Shown piece after piece: positions 41,467 to 49,697 of a stretch of DNA of 64,000 nt (its first letter is position 1; each line of letters starts with the position of its first letter). Below the pieces are notes generated by a model. It did not search any database. It saw nothing but the letters and a program-made list of their open reading frames with translations, and was not told where the DNA came from. The position numbers and the translations under genes were made by a program. The stretch is from Streptosporangium subroseum (GTDB lineage: Bacteria; Actinomycetota; Actinomycetes; Streptosporangiales; Streptosporangiaceae): the NCBI RefSeq assembly GCF_900188345.1, contig NZ_FZOD01000032.1, forward strand, positions 1 through 64,000. The letters are read 5' to 3'.

Positions 41467-43956
41467 TCAGTCGTTGACGCATCTGAGCACCGGGTGGGTG
41501 ACGAGTGCGGCGGGATCGGGCGAACCGGTCACGTGGAGGGTGACGCTCTCCCCGGGGAGCAGGGTCAGGAGCATGTCGTCGACCGAGGAGGCGGGATCGA
41601 GGCGGTCGGGAAACAGGGCCAGGTCGCGCAGGACGGTCCGGGCGGTGATCGTGACGTCCAGGCCGTCTCCCGAGGGGACCACCTCGGTCTCGTAGGCCGC
41701 GACGGGGAAGTCGACCTCCGGATCCTCGGCGAAGAACGTAATGACACGGTGCTCCCCCAGCCGTGCGGACAGCAGTTCGGCGGCCGGATTCCCGGGCGTG
41801 GCGACACCCTCGGGAATCGGGACCCTCGCCACGGCACGGGACGCCACCTCGACCCTGACGGTCTCCTTGGCCAGCGGCTCACCGGTCAGACCGAGCCGCA
41901 GGAGCTCCAGCTCGCCCGCCCACGGCTCCGCGCTGTCGTTGACCACCGCCACGGCGCCGTCCTGGACCGTGAGCAGGCGGTCGGCGTAGACGCGGCGCAG
42001 CGCGTACCACAGCGGCTTGCGGCGGCCCTGCCCGTCGATCGCGGCCCAGGAGGTGACCGGCCAGCAGTCGTTGAGCTGCCAGACGATCGTGCCCATGCAG
42101 TACGGCGCCAGCGCCCGGAACCGCTCGATGCCGAAGGCCATCGCCCGCGCCTGGTTGAGCTGGGTGAGGTAGTGCCAGTCGTCGAAGGTCTCCGGCCGGG
42201 GCAGGTGGGAGCCCAGGCCCCGCAGGAGTTTGGCGTTGCCGTCGGCGGCCTTCTGGTGGTGGAGGACGCCGGGCGAGGAGGGGGTGAGGGGGTCGTCGGA
42301 GACGGCGCCGCGCAGGGTGGCGTAGGCGGGCGGGCCCTGGAAGCCGAACTCGGCCACGAACCGGGGGCGGTAGGCGGCGTAGCGGGTGTAGTCCTCTCGG
42401 TTCCAGACGTCCCAGATGTGGACGGTGCCGCGCTCGGGGTCCTTTGGCGGCAGGTCGGGGCGGCCGGAGTAGGGGCTGCCCGGCCAGTAGGGGCGGGTCG
42501 GGTCGAGCTCGGCCACCACGGAGGGCAGCAGGTCGTAGTAGAAGCTTGCCCCCCAGGTGCGCTCGCCCAGCTCCTCCTGCCAGCCCCAGTCGGCGTGGCC
42601 CTCGATGTTCTCGTTGTTGCCGCACCACAGGATCAGCGAGGGACGCCAGGCCAGGCGGGTGACGTTCTCGCGCGCCTCGGCCTCCACCTCGGCGGCGAAG
42701 GGCTCCTCCTCCGGGTAGGCGGCGCAGGCGAACGGGAAGTCCTGCCAGACCAGCAGGCCGAGCTCGTCAGCCAGGTCGTAGAAGTCCTCGCTCTCGTACA
42801 GGCCGCCGCCCCAGACCCGCAGGAGGTTCACGTTCGCCGCGAGGGCCTGGCCGAACCGCTCGGCCAGCCGCTCGCGGGTGACCCGGGCGGGGAAGCAGTC
42901 GTCGGGGATCCAGTTCACCCCGCGCACGAACACCGGGACGCCGTTGACGGCGAGGGTGAACGCCTCGTCCGTCCGGTCCAGGTGGACGTCGCGGAAACCG
43001 ATCCGCCGGCTCCAGGTCTCCTCGCCGAGGCCGACGACAAGCTCGTAGCGCGTCTGCTCGCCATAGCCGCGGGGCCACCACAGCTCCGGGTCCGGCACCT
43101 GGAGCGTCAGGACGGCCTCGTTCTCGCCGGGCGCCAGCCGTACCTCGTGCTCGATGCCCGCGACCGAGGCCGTGACCGTCAACGGAGGCCCGTCCGGCCG
43201 TCCGTCCGCCCCGGAGGTCGCACTGGAGTCCGTCCCAGATGCCGCGCCGGAACCCGTGCCGGAGGTCGCCCCGGAAGCCGCGCCGGCGGACGCCCGCTCG
43301 ATCGTGACGTGCACCTCGACCCGCCCGTCACCGCTCACCAGCGGCCGGACCGACGCCAGCCGGGCCCCGCTCCACGACCGCAGCCCGATCGGCCGCCAGA
43401 TGCCGGAGGTGACCACCGCCGGCCCCCAGTCCCAGCCGAAGTTGCAGGCCATCTTCCTGATGAACTGGTAGCGGTCGTCGTAGGAGCCCGGCCGGTCGCC
43501 GAGCTCGGCCCTGCGCGCCTCGATGTATTCGTACGGCGAGGCGAACCGCACCCGCAGCGTGTTCTTCCCCTCCACAAGCAGATCCCGTACGGCGAAGCTG
43601 TAGGAGCGGTGCTGGTTGGCCGTGACCGCGACCTCGACGTCGTTGAGCACCACCGTGGCGACCGTGTCGAGCCCCTCGCAGACCAGGTCGGTCCGGTCGC
43701 GGTCGTCGGCGTGCCAGACGAACGTCGTCTCGTAGTCCCAGCCGGAGCGGCCTATCCAGGTCAGCCGGGTCTCGTTGTCGTCCAGGTAGGGGTCCTCGAT
43801 CAGCCCGGCGGCCAGCAGGTCGGTGTGCACGCACCCCGGCACCGTGGCCGCGACGCGGGAGAGCTCTTTCCCCATCTGGGAGCCCATCTCAGAGCCCGCC
43901 TCGGAGCCCGAGGAGCCCACCCGGGAAAGAGTCCAGCCGTCGTGCAGAGTTCTCAA
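41467..43956 (-). CDS. GH2 beta-mannosidase
   Basis: 829 residues from a TTG at 43956 that overlaps the preceding ATPase stop (TTGA), with GAGGAG six bases upstream; the protein then reads LRTLHDGWTL, the normal family start. GH2 layout with acid/base Glu449 in WCGNNENIEG and nucleophile Glu536 in VAEFGFQG; WGGGLYESEDFYDLADELGLLVWQDF is diagnostic of beta-mannosidases. A 30-residue Ala/Ser/Gly/Thr insert (about residues 225-255) interrupts the second domain. Intracellular; it should hydrolyse imported beta-mannosides. Last gene of the transporter operon. Confidence 0.92.
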   Translation of the reverse strand: MRTLHDGWTLSRVGSSGSEAGSEMGSQMGKELSRVAATVPGCVHTDLLAAGLIEDPYLDDNETRLTWIGRSGWDYETTFVWHADDRDRTDLVCEGLDTVATVVLNDVEVAVTANQHRSYSFAVRDLLVEGKNTLRVRFASPYEYIEARRAELGDRPGSYDDRYQFIRKMACNFGWDWGPAVVTSGIWRPIGLRSWSGARLASVRPLVSGDGRVEVHVTIERASAGAASGATSGTGSGAASGTDSSATSGADGRPDGPPLTVTASVAGIEHEVRLAPGENEAVLTLQVPDPELWWPRGYGEQTRYELVVGLGEETWSRRIGFRDVHLDRTDEAFTLAVNGVPVFVRGVNWIPDDCFPARVTRERLAERFGQALAANVNLLRVWGGGLYESEDFYDLADELGLLVWQDFPFACAAYPEEEPFAAEVEAEARENVTRLAWRPSLILWCGNNENIEGHADWGWQEELGERTWGASFYYDLLPSVVAELDPTRPYWPGSPYSGRPDLPPKDPERGTVHIWDVWNREDYTRYAAYRPRFVAEFGFQGPPAYATLRGAVSDDPLTPSSPGVLHHQKAADGNAKLLRGLGSHLPRPETFDDWHYLTQLNQARAMAFGIERFRALAPYCMGTIVWQLNDCWPVTSWAAIDGQGRRKPLWYALRRVYADRLLTVQDGAVAVVNDSAEPWAGELELLRLGLTGEPLAKETVRVEVASRAVARVPIPEGVATPGNPAAELLSARLGEHRVITFFAEDPEVDFPVAAYETEVVPSGDGLDVTITARTVLRDLALFPDRLDPASSVDDMLLTLLPGESVTLHVTGSPDPAALVTHPVLRCVND

Positions 43957-44837
43957 CTCACGCTCCTCAGTCGTGTGGGCGCATCGTCCTGCCGGACGAG
44001 ATGCCCCGGTTCGGCCTCCACCAGTGTGGAGGGCGCAGCGGGCCCGTCGTCGCGGAGGGTGGCGGACGCACCGTCCCATTTTGTGGTGAGCTGCGGAACC
44101 GAGGACAGCAGCTTGATCGTGTAGGGGTGCAGGGGGTTGCCGAACACCATCTCGGTGGGGCCCGACTCGACCACCTGCCCCCGGTACAGGACCACGGCCC
44201 GCTCGCTGATGTAGTTGCCCAGCGAGAGGTCGTGGGTGACGAACAGCACGCCGAGGCCCCGCGACTTCAGGTCGGCGAGCAGGTTGAGGACGTCGATCCT
44301 GGTGGACGCGTCCAGCATGCTGGTGATCTCGTCGGCGACCAGGAACCTGAGGTCGAGCAGGAGCGCCCTGGCGATCAGCAGGCGCTGGAGCTGGCCGCCG
44401 CTGAGCTGGTGCGGATATTTGCCGAGGACCTGGCCGGGGTTGAGCCTGACCTCCTTGAGCGATTCGGTGATCCTGCCCTCCCACTCGGAGGCGGCGACCC
44501 CGGGGAAGTACTCGTTCTTGATCATCTGGAGCACGCGGTCGACCTTGAAGACCGGGTTGTAGCAGCTGAACGGATCCTGGAAGACGCCCTGGACGTGGCG
44601 GTAGTAGGCCTTGCCGGGTGTGACGCGGGCCCCGTCGAGGGTGATCGAGCCTCCGGAGGGAGACGTCAGCCCGAGGATCATCCTGCCGATGGTGGTCTTG
44701 CCGCTGCCGCTCTCCCCGATGAGCGAGACCACCTCCCCCGGCCGCAGGTCGAAGCTCACGTCGTCGACGGCGGTCATGGTCCTGCCGCCGAAGGCGCCCA
44801 CCTTGTAGATCTTCGTGATCCCGTCGAGTCTCAGCAT
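43953..44837 (-). CDS. Oligosaccharide/peptide ABC transporter ATPase (DppF-like)
   Basis: 294 residues: Walker A LIGESGSGKTTIGRMILGL, QDPFSCYNPVF, signature LSGGQLQRLLIARALL, Walker B FLVADEITSMLD, and the C-terminal NPLHPYTIKLLSSVP typical of Opp/Dpp ATPases. ATG at 44837 shares one base with the previous stop (TGATG). Works with the neighbouring ATPase as a heterodimer. Confidence 0.92.
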   Translation of the reverse strand: MLRLDGITKIYKVGAFGGRTMTAVDDVSFDLRPGEVVSLIGESGSGKTTIGRMILGLTSPSGGSITLDGARVTPGKAYYRHVQGVFQDPFSCYNPVFKVDRVLQMIKNEYFPGVAASEWEGRITESLKEVRLNPGQVLGKYPHQLSGGQLQRLLIARALLLDLRFLVADEITSMLDASTRIDVLNLLADLKSRGLGVLFVTHDLSLGNYISERAVVLYRGQVVESGPTEMVFGNPLHPYTIKLLSSVPQLTTKWDGASATLRDDGPAAPSTLVEAEPGHLVRQDDAPTRLRSVS

Positions 44838-45778
44838 CAGGCCTTCCAGCATGCGACGTGGTGGCCGGGTTCGACCTCGACCACCGGGGGTTCCTCGGCG
44901 CACTTGTCGAACGCCAGGGGGCATCGGTCCCTGAACCGGCAGCCGGCGGGCGGATCCAGCAGCGAGGGCGGCTCGCCGGGGATGCCTGCGAGCCGGCGAT
45001 CGGTGTAGCGGACGCCGACCTCCGGCAGCGAGGAGATCAGCAACCGGGTGTAGGGATGGCGCGGCTCGCCGACGATCACGCCCGCCGGAGCCTTCTCGGC
45101 CAGCTTCCCCGCGTACATGACCATGATCGTGTCGGCGATCTGGTAGGTCAGCGAGATGTCGTGGGTGATGAAGATCATGCTGCGCACGAACCCGCGGTCC
45201 CGGAACTCCACGAGGGTCCTGGCCACGGCCTTCTGGGTCGACACGTCGAGCGCGGAGGTGATCTCGTCGGCGATGAGCAGGGAGGGGTCGAGCAGGGTGG
45301 AGATGACCATGACCATCCGCTGTTTCATGCCGCCGGACAGCTCGATCGGATACCGCTGGAGGACCTCGCGCGGCAGCTCGACCAGGTCCAGGCGGCGTCC
45401 CAGCTCGTCGGTGTCCAGCTGCCGCCCGCGGGAGCGGAGCAGCTCGGCGACCATCCTGCCGATCCTGCGGGTGGGGTTCATGGCGCTCATGGAGTACTGC
45501 GGGATGATCGACACCTTGGTGAAGCGGAAGGGGTTCATCCGGTGGTCGTCACCGATCGGCAGCTCCTCGCCGTCGAGCTCGGCGGCGCCTCCGGCCAGCC
45601 GCATCCGGCCGTCCATCCTGATCAGGCTCTTGCCGAGGGTGGTCTTGCCGCAGCCCGACTCCCCGGCCAGCCCCAGGATCTCCCCGTCGCCGACGTCGAA
45701 GGTGACGCCGTCGATCGCCTTCACCTCGCCCCGCAGGGTCCGGTAGTGGACCCGCAGGTCGTCAACGCGCAGTGTCAT
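44837..45778 (-). CDS. Oligosaccharide/peptide ABC transporter ATPase (DppD-like)
   Basis: 313 residues: Walker A LAGESGCGKTTLGKSLI, SIIPQYSMSAMNP, signature LSGGMKQRMVMVISTLL, Walker B LLIADEITSALD, and a C-terminal cysteine-containing oligopeptide-type tail (GCRFRDRCPLAFDKC) that in Opp/Dpp ATPases can hold an iron-sulfur cluster. In family-5 systems of actinomycetes such transporters often import cello- or manno-oligosaccharides. Confidence 0.92.
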   Translation of the reverse strand: MTLRVDDLRVHYRTLRGEVKAIDGVTFDVGDGEILGLAGESGCGKTTLGKSLIRMDGRMRLAGGAAELDGEELPIGDDHRMNPFRFTKVSIIPQYSMSAMNPTRRIGRMVAELLRSRGRQLDTDELGRRLDLVELPREVLQRYPIELSGGMKQRMVMVISTLLDPSLLIADEITSALDVSTQKAVARTLVEFRDRGFVRSMIFITHDISLTYQIADTIMVMYAGKLAEKAPAGVIVGEPRHPYTRLLISSLPEVGVRYTDRRLAGIPGEPPSLLDPPAGCRFRDRCPLAFDKCAEEPPVVEVEPGHHVACWKA

Positions 45779-45812
45779 GAAGCCTTCCCCGGGGCGAGCA
45801 CGGTCTCGGTCA

Positions 45813-46673
45813 TCACAGCTCCCTCAGCTTCGGGTTGAACACCTCGTCCAGGCCGACGTTCGTGACGTAGAGGGCGCCGACGATGGCGGTGATTCCGGCC
45901 CCCGGAGGCACGAACCACCACCACATGCCCAGGTGGAGCGCGCTCCAGCGGGCCGCGTTGTTGAGCATCAGGCCGAGCGAGACGCCCTGGCTCGGCCCGA
46001 GCCCGATGAAGTCGAGCGAGGCGGCGATCAGGATCGACCCGCCGAACAGCAGGATGAACGTCATGAACAGGTAGGAGCTCATGTTGGGCGCGATCTCCCT
46101 GACGATGATCTTCCAGGTGCGGACCCCGCTCAGCCGGGCCAGGTCCACGAAGTCCCGCGAGCGCAGCGAGAACGTCTGGGCCCTGATGGCCCTCGCCGCC
46201 CAGGGCCAGGAGGTGAGCCCGATGAAGAGCGCCTGCACGCCGACGCTGCGGATGCCCAGGTAGGCGTTGACGATCAGGAGTACGGCCAGCGCGGGCAGGA
46301 CCAGGACGATGTTGGTGAGCATGTTCAGCACCTCGTCGACCAGCCCGCCCCGGTAGCCGGCGGTGAAGCCGATCACCATGCCGATGATCGCGGCCAGCCC
46401 TCCGCCGAGCAGCCCCACCACGAAGGTGACCCGCATGCCGTACAGGAACTGGGCGAAGATGTCCTGGCCGAACATGGTGGTGCCGAACCAGTGTTCGGCC
46501 GAGGGTGAGGAGGCGGGGATGCCGACGTAGGCGTTCGGATCGCCCTCGACGAACATCGGACCGGCGACGGCCAGGACGATCAGCGGGACCAGCACGACCA
46601 GCCCCGCCAGGAGCTTGCCGTTGCGGATCGCGAAGTACAGGCCCTCGTGGCGCCTCGCGGGAACGGCCGTCAT
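45813..46673 (-). CDS. ABC transporter permease (DppC-like)
   Basis: 286 residues, six hydrophobic helices, with the EAA loop around RSRDFVDLARLSGVRTWKIIVREIAPN. N-terminal about 40 residues form the usual cytosolic lead-in and first helix. Start ATG overlaps the DppB stop by 4 bases. Partner permease of the next gene. Confidence 0.92.
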   Translation of the reverse strand: MTAVPARRHEGLYFAIRNGKLLAGLVVLVPLIVLAVAGPMFVEGDPNAYVGIPASSPSAEHWFGTTMFGQDIFAQFLYGMRVTFVVGLLGGGLAAIIGMVIGFTAGYRGGLVDEVLNMLTNIVLVLPALAVLLIVNAYLGIRSVGVQALFIGLTSWPWAARAIRAQTFSLRSRDFVDLARLSGVRTWKIIVREIAPNMSSYLFMTFILLFGGSILIAASLDFIGLGPSQGVSLGLMLNNAARWSALHLGMWWWFVPPGAGITAIVGALYVTNVGLDEVFNPKLREL

Positions 46674-47665
46674 GCCGCCTCGCCTCCCATCCCGGTCCTG
46701 GTGCGGGGGTCGACCAGGACGTAGACGACGTCGATGATGAAGTTGGCTGCCAGCACGCCCACGACGATGAACAGGAAGGCCCCCTGGAGCAGGAAGAAGT
46801 CCTGGTTCTGGATCGCCTGGAGGATCAGGTGGCCGAGTCCCGGATAGGAGAAGACGATCTCGGTGACCAGGGCGCCCGCCACGAGCACGCCGAGTTGCAG
46901 GGCCAGGCCGGTGATCTGCGGCAGGACGGCGTTCCTGAACGCGTAGCGCCGGATCAGGCGCTGGGGCGCCCCGAGTGAGGACAGGTAGGTGGAGTAGTCG
47001 GCCTCCAGCTCATAGATGATCATGTTGCGCATGCCGATCGCCCATCCGCCGAACGCGACGAGGAAGAGCGAGACGAACGGCAGGAACCAGTGGAGCGCGA
47101 GGTCTCCCACGAACTCCCACGACAGGTTGGGCCGCATGGCGAAGCTGTAGCCGCCCGAGACGGGGAAGACCCCCGCGACGATGCCCAGCCCCCAGGCCAG
47201 CAGGATGGCCAGCCACATGTAGGGGGTCGCGGTGAGCACGTAGCCGATCGGCAGCACGGTGTTGTCCAGCCACTTGCGCCTGGCCGCGAACGCGCCGAAC
47301 CTGTTGCCCGCCCACCAGCTGAGCAGGATGGCCGGGATGAGCAGTGCCAGCGTGTACGGCACCGCCCGCATGATGACGTCGGTCACGGGGGTCGGGAACA
47401 GCCAGATGCTGGTGCCCAGGTCACCCTGGAACAGCGCGGCCCAGAAGTTGCCGTACTGCTTCCAGAGCGGCAGGTCCAGCCCGAACAGGTTCGTGTAGTG
47501 CGCGCGCATCGCCTCCACGGCGGCGGGCTGCGAGACGTTGGCCCTGGCGAGCATGCTCTGCACGGGATCCCCCGGCATGAAGCGCGGGATCATCCAGTTG
47601 ATCGTGACCGCCACGAGGAAGGTGAGCCCGTAGACGAGCAGCTTCCTGCCGAAATAGCGTCGCAA
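46670..47665 (-). CDS. ABC transporter permease (DppB-like), TTG start
   Basis: 331 residues with six helices and the binding-protein-dependent loop (SSLGAPQRLIRRYAFRNAVLPQ). The frame begins at TTG 47665 (reading M-R-R-Y-F-G-R-K-L), with GGGAGGATC five bases upstream; no ATG or GTG nearby fits better, so the rare TTG start is real. Separated from the binding-protein gene by 87 bp that contain a strong stem-loop. Confidence 0.91.
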   Translation of the reverse strand: MRRYFGRKLLVYGLTFLVAVTINWMIPRFMPGDPVQSMLARANVSQPAAVEAMRAHYTNLFGLDLPLWKQYGNFWAALFQGDLGTSIWLFPTPVTDVIMRAVPYTLALLIPAILLSWWAGNRFGAFAARRKWLDNTVLPIGYVLTATPYMWLAILLAWGLGIVAGVFPVSGGYSFAMRPNLSWEFVGDLALHWFLPFVSLFLVAFGGWAIGMRNMIIYELEADYSTYLSSLGAPQRLIRRYAFRNAVLPQITGLALQLGVLVAGALVTEIVFSYPGLGHLILQAIQNQDFFLLQGAFLFIVVGVLAANFIIDVVYVLVDPRTRTGMGGEAA

Positions 47666-47692
47666 ACGATCCTCCCGAATCGGCGAGATGGG

Positions 47693-47739
47693 CCCCTTTC
47701 CCCGCGCGAAACACTTCGGAAACAGCGCGGGGAAAGGGG
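47693..47739 (-). promoter_or_regulatory. Strong stem-loop between binding-protein and permease genes
   Basis: CCCCTTTCCCCGCGC (47693-47707) pairs perfectly over 15 bp with GCGCGGGGAAAGGGG (47725-47739), loop 17 bases. It lies just after the binding-protein stop and before the DppB start. Such structures stabilise the upstream message or cause partial termination, giving excess binding protein over membrane parts. Confidence 0.8.
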
Positions 47740-47752
47740 TGAGGATCGTCGG

Positions 47753-49534
47753 TCAGCCGCCTACCGGCTTCAGGTCGGTCAGGGTCAGGACGCCGCCGAG
47801 TTCGAGCCAGTTGCGCCACATGGCCGGCGGGGACTTGGGCGTGCCCGCCGCCGAGGACGGCCAGTTCGTCCAGACCGCGTTGCTGGTCTGGGCCCACAGG
47901 CCGTTGTACCAGAGCGGGATCACCGGAAGATCGTCCAGCTGGATCTTTTGGATCTCCGAGGCGACCTGCTTCATCCCCTCGACGTCGTCGACCTTCTTGC
48001 CGTCGAGTTCCTGGACGAGGTCCCAGGCCTTCTTGTTCTCGTAGCGGCCGAAGTTGACGGTGTTCTGCAGCTTGTTGACCGGCAGCTGGAAGATGTAGTC
48101 GTAGTACATCCAGGGCGTGTTGGACAGCTGCCGCTCGTTGTTGAGCAGCAGGTCGAACTTGCCGGACCCCCGCTGGTCCACCAGCGCGTTGTAGTCGGGG
48201 AACTCGGGGGTGAGGTCGATCCCGGCGGCCTTGGCGCCCTCGGCGATGACCCGGGAGGCCTCCATCCAGTCGGTCCACCCCGCCGGGACGATGATCTTCA
48301 GCGAGGCCTTGGAGCCGTCCTTGTTCTCCACGAACCCGTCGCCGTCGGTGTCCTTGTAGCCCGCGTCGGCCAGGAGCTTCTTCGCCTTGCCCGTGTCGAA
48401 GGCGAAGCCCTTCTCGCTCACCACCGCCGTGTCGACGTACTTGTCCCACTGGGGCAGCAGGCCCGTGGGACCGGCCGCCTTGACCAGGTTGCCGTAGACG
48501 CCCTCGACGATCTTCTTGGTGTCGATGGAGTTGGCGATCGCCTTGCGGAAGGCGGGGTCGTCCATCGGCTTCTTCGCGGTGTTGGGGACCAGGAAGGCCG
48601 TGTTGGCCGACAGCATGTAGGGAGGCTCGGGATAGTAGGACTGGATGCCGAAGTTCCCCTTGACCAGGTTGGCGATCCCGGGCAGGAAGTTGTTGCTGAG
48701 GTCCAGGCCCTTCTGCAGCAGCAGGCCCATCGCCACCTCGTTGCTGGAGTTGACGATGTCGACGACGTATTTGGGCTTGACGTCCCTGCCCAGCGCCGCC
48801 GTGGCCCACCAGCCGTCACGCTTGACCCAGGCCATGCGGTCCTGGTCGTGGCTGTGGTAGGCGTACGGTCCCGTGCCGATCGGCTTCTCGTTCGTCCCGT
48901 TCATCACCTCGTCCTCGGAGCGCCCCTCCCAGAGGTGCTTGGGGACGATCGCGTTGTTGTAGACCCAGTTGGCCCACTGCTGGTAGTTGGCCTTGGAGAA
49001 GGTGAACGTCACCGTCTGGTCGTCGGTCGCCTCCGCCTTCTCCAGCCAGGTCCACAGGTTGGCGTAGGGGACGGTCTTCATCTTGCCGAGCTCGACGGTG
49101 AAGACCACGTCGGCGGCGGTGAAGGGCTTGCCGTCCGCCCAGGTGACCCCCTTGCGCAGCTTGAGCTCGTAGGTCTTCTCGCCGGTCCAGGTGCCGCTCT
49201 CCGCCAGCCAGGGCGTGAACTTGTCGGTCTGGGGGTCGTACAGGAACAGCGTCTCGTAGACGAGGCCCTTGGTGCCGGTGGCCGAGTCCCAGGTCCGCAG
49301 GGGGTTCCAGTTGGCCGGCGGGCCCCACTGAGTGCCGCTGGTGTACAGCGTCTCTTTACGCGGGAACGCCGCGTTCGCCGCGTCCGCCCCGCTCCCCGCC
49401 GGGGCCGGGGCCGCGCTGCCCGAGGCCTGCGGCGCCCCGCTCGGGGCGGACGGCTGCGTGGAACCCCCCGTGCAGCCGGCGGCGACCAGGCAGGCCGCCG
49501 CACCGAGGGTCAACAGTCTCCATCGAGTCCGCAT
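47753..49534 (-). CDS. Family-5 solute-binding lipoprotein
   Basis: 593 residues: lipoprotein signal with lipobox VAAGC (Cys21), a Ser/Pro/Ala/Gly linker to about residue 50, then an SBP_bac_5 domain (YETLFLYDPQTDKFTPWLAES, KLRKGVTWADGKPFTAADVVFTVE in two parts, and GFAFDTGKAKKLLADAGYKD). ATG 49534 follows AAAGGGG. In Opp/Dpp-like sugar systems this protein captures oligosaccharides at the cell surface; with the beta-mannosidase downstream, manno-oligosaccharides are the likely ligand. First gene of the operon. Confidence 0.92.
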   Translation of the reverse strand: MRTRWRLLTLGAAACLVAAGCTGGSTQPSAPSGAPQASGSAAPAPAGSGADAANAAFPRKETLYTSGTQWGPPANWNPLRTWDSATGTKGLVYETLFLYDPQTDKFTPWLAESGTWTGEKTYELKLRKGVTWADGKPFTAADVVFTVELGKMKTVPYANLWTWLEKAEATDDQTVTFTFSKANYQQWANWVYNNAIVPKHLWEGRSEDEVMNGTNEKPIGTGPYAYHSHDQDRMAWVKRDGWWATAALGRDVKPKYVVDIVNSSNEVAMGLLLQKGLDLSNNFLPGIANLVKGNFGIQSYYPEPPYMLSANTAFLVPNTAKKPMDDPAFRKAIANSIDTKKIVEGVYGNLVKAAGPTGLLPQWDKYVDTAVVSEKGFAFDTGKAKKLLADAGYKDTDGDGFVENKDGSKASLKIIVPAGWTDWMEASRVIAEGAKAAGIDLTPEFPDYNALVDQRGSGKFDLLLNNERQLSNTPWMYYDYIFQLPVNKLQNTVNFGRYENKKAWDLVQELDGKKVDDVEGMKQVASEIQKIQLDDLPVIPLWYNGLWAQTSNAVWTNWPSSAAGTPKSPPAMWRNWLELGGVLTLTDLKPVGG

Positions 49535-49554
49535 CGATGTTCCCCTTTCCGGCA

Positions 49555-49568
49555 TGGGAGCGCTCCCA
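49555..49568. promoter_or_regulatory. CebR-type operator TGGGAGCGCTCCCA
   Basis: A perfect 14-bp palindrome identical to the operator bound by the cellobiose-responsive LacI regulators CebR/CelR of actinomycetes. It lies 20 bases upstream of the binding-protein start, within the untranslated leader, where it would block elongation or initiation. It links this mannoside operon to cellulose/hemicellulose signalling. Confidence 0.85.
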
Positions 49569-49616
49569 ATCGAAGGCCGCGATCGCATGCACTTTCTGAA
49601 CCGGATAAGTAACGCG

Positions 49617-49674
49617 ACCGTAAAGTCCATGTGTCGTGGGTGTCAATAGGCAACTGGACCGGTTCAGCTATAAT
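49617..49674. promoter_or_regulatory. Divergent promoters and CCGG-centred operator of the mannoside locus
   Basis: Leftward promoter: TTGACA (49646-49641) and TACGGT (49622-49617), 18-bp spacing. Rightward promoter: a perfect TATAAT at 49669-49674. Directly before it lies CTGGACCGGTTCAG (49654-49667), a palindrome with one mismatched pair; a second half, CTGAACCGG, is at 49596-49604. These are likely sites for the adjacent LacI protein, different from the CebR-type box. Confidence 0.7.
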
Positions 49675-49697
49675 CACCTCCGTCAACAAGGGGGATC

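Noticed and set aside
41377-44124. 915-codon open frame on the plus strand
   Set aside because: Antisense shadow of the beta-mannosidase gene; its composition reflects third-position GC bias and it has no recognisable domain.
47090-49612. 840-codon open frame on the plus strand
   Set aside because: Shadow of the DppB and binding-lipoprotein genes, which have clear family motifs, signal peptide and ribosome sites.
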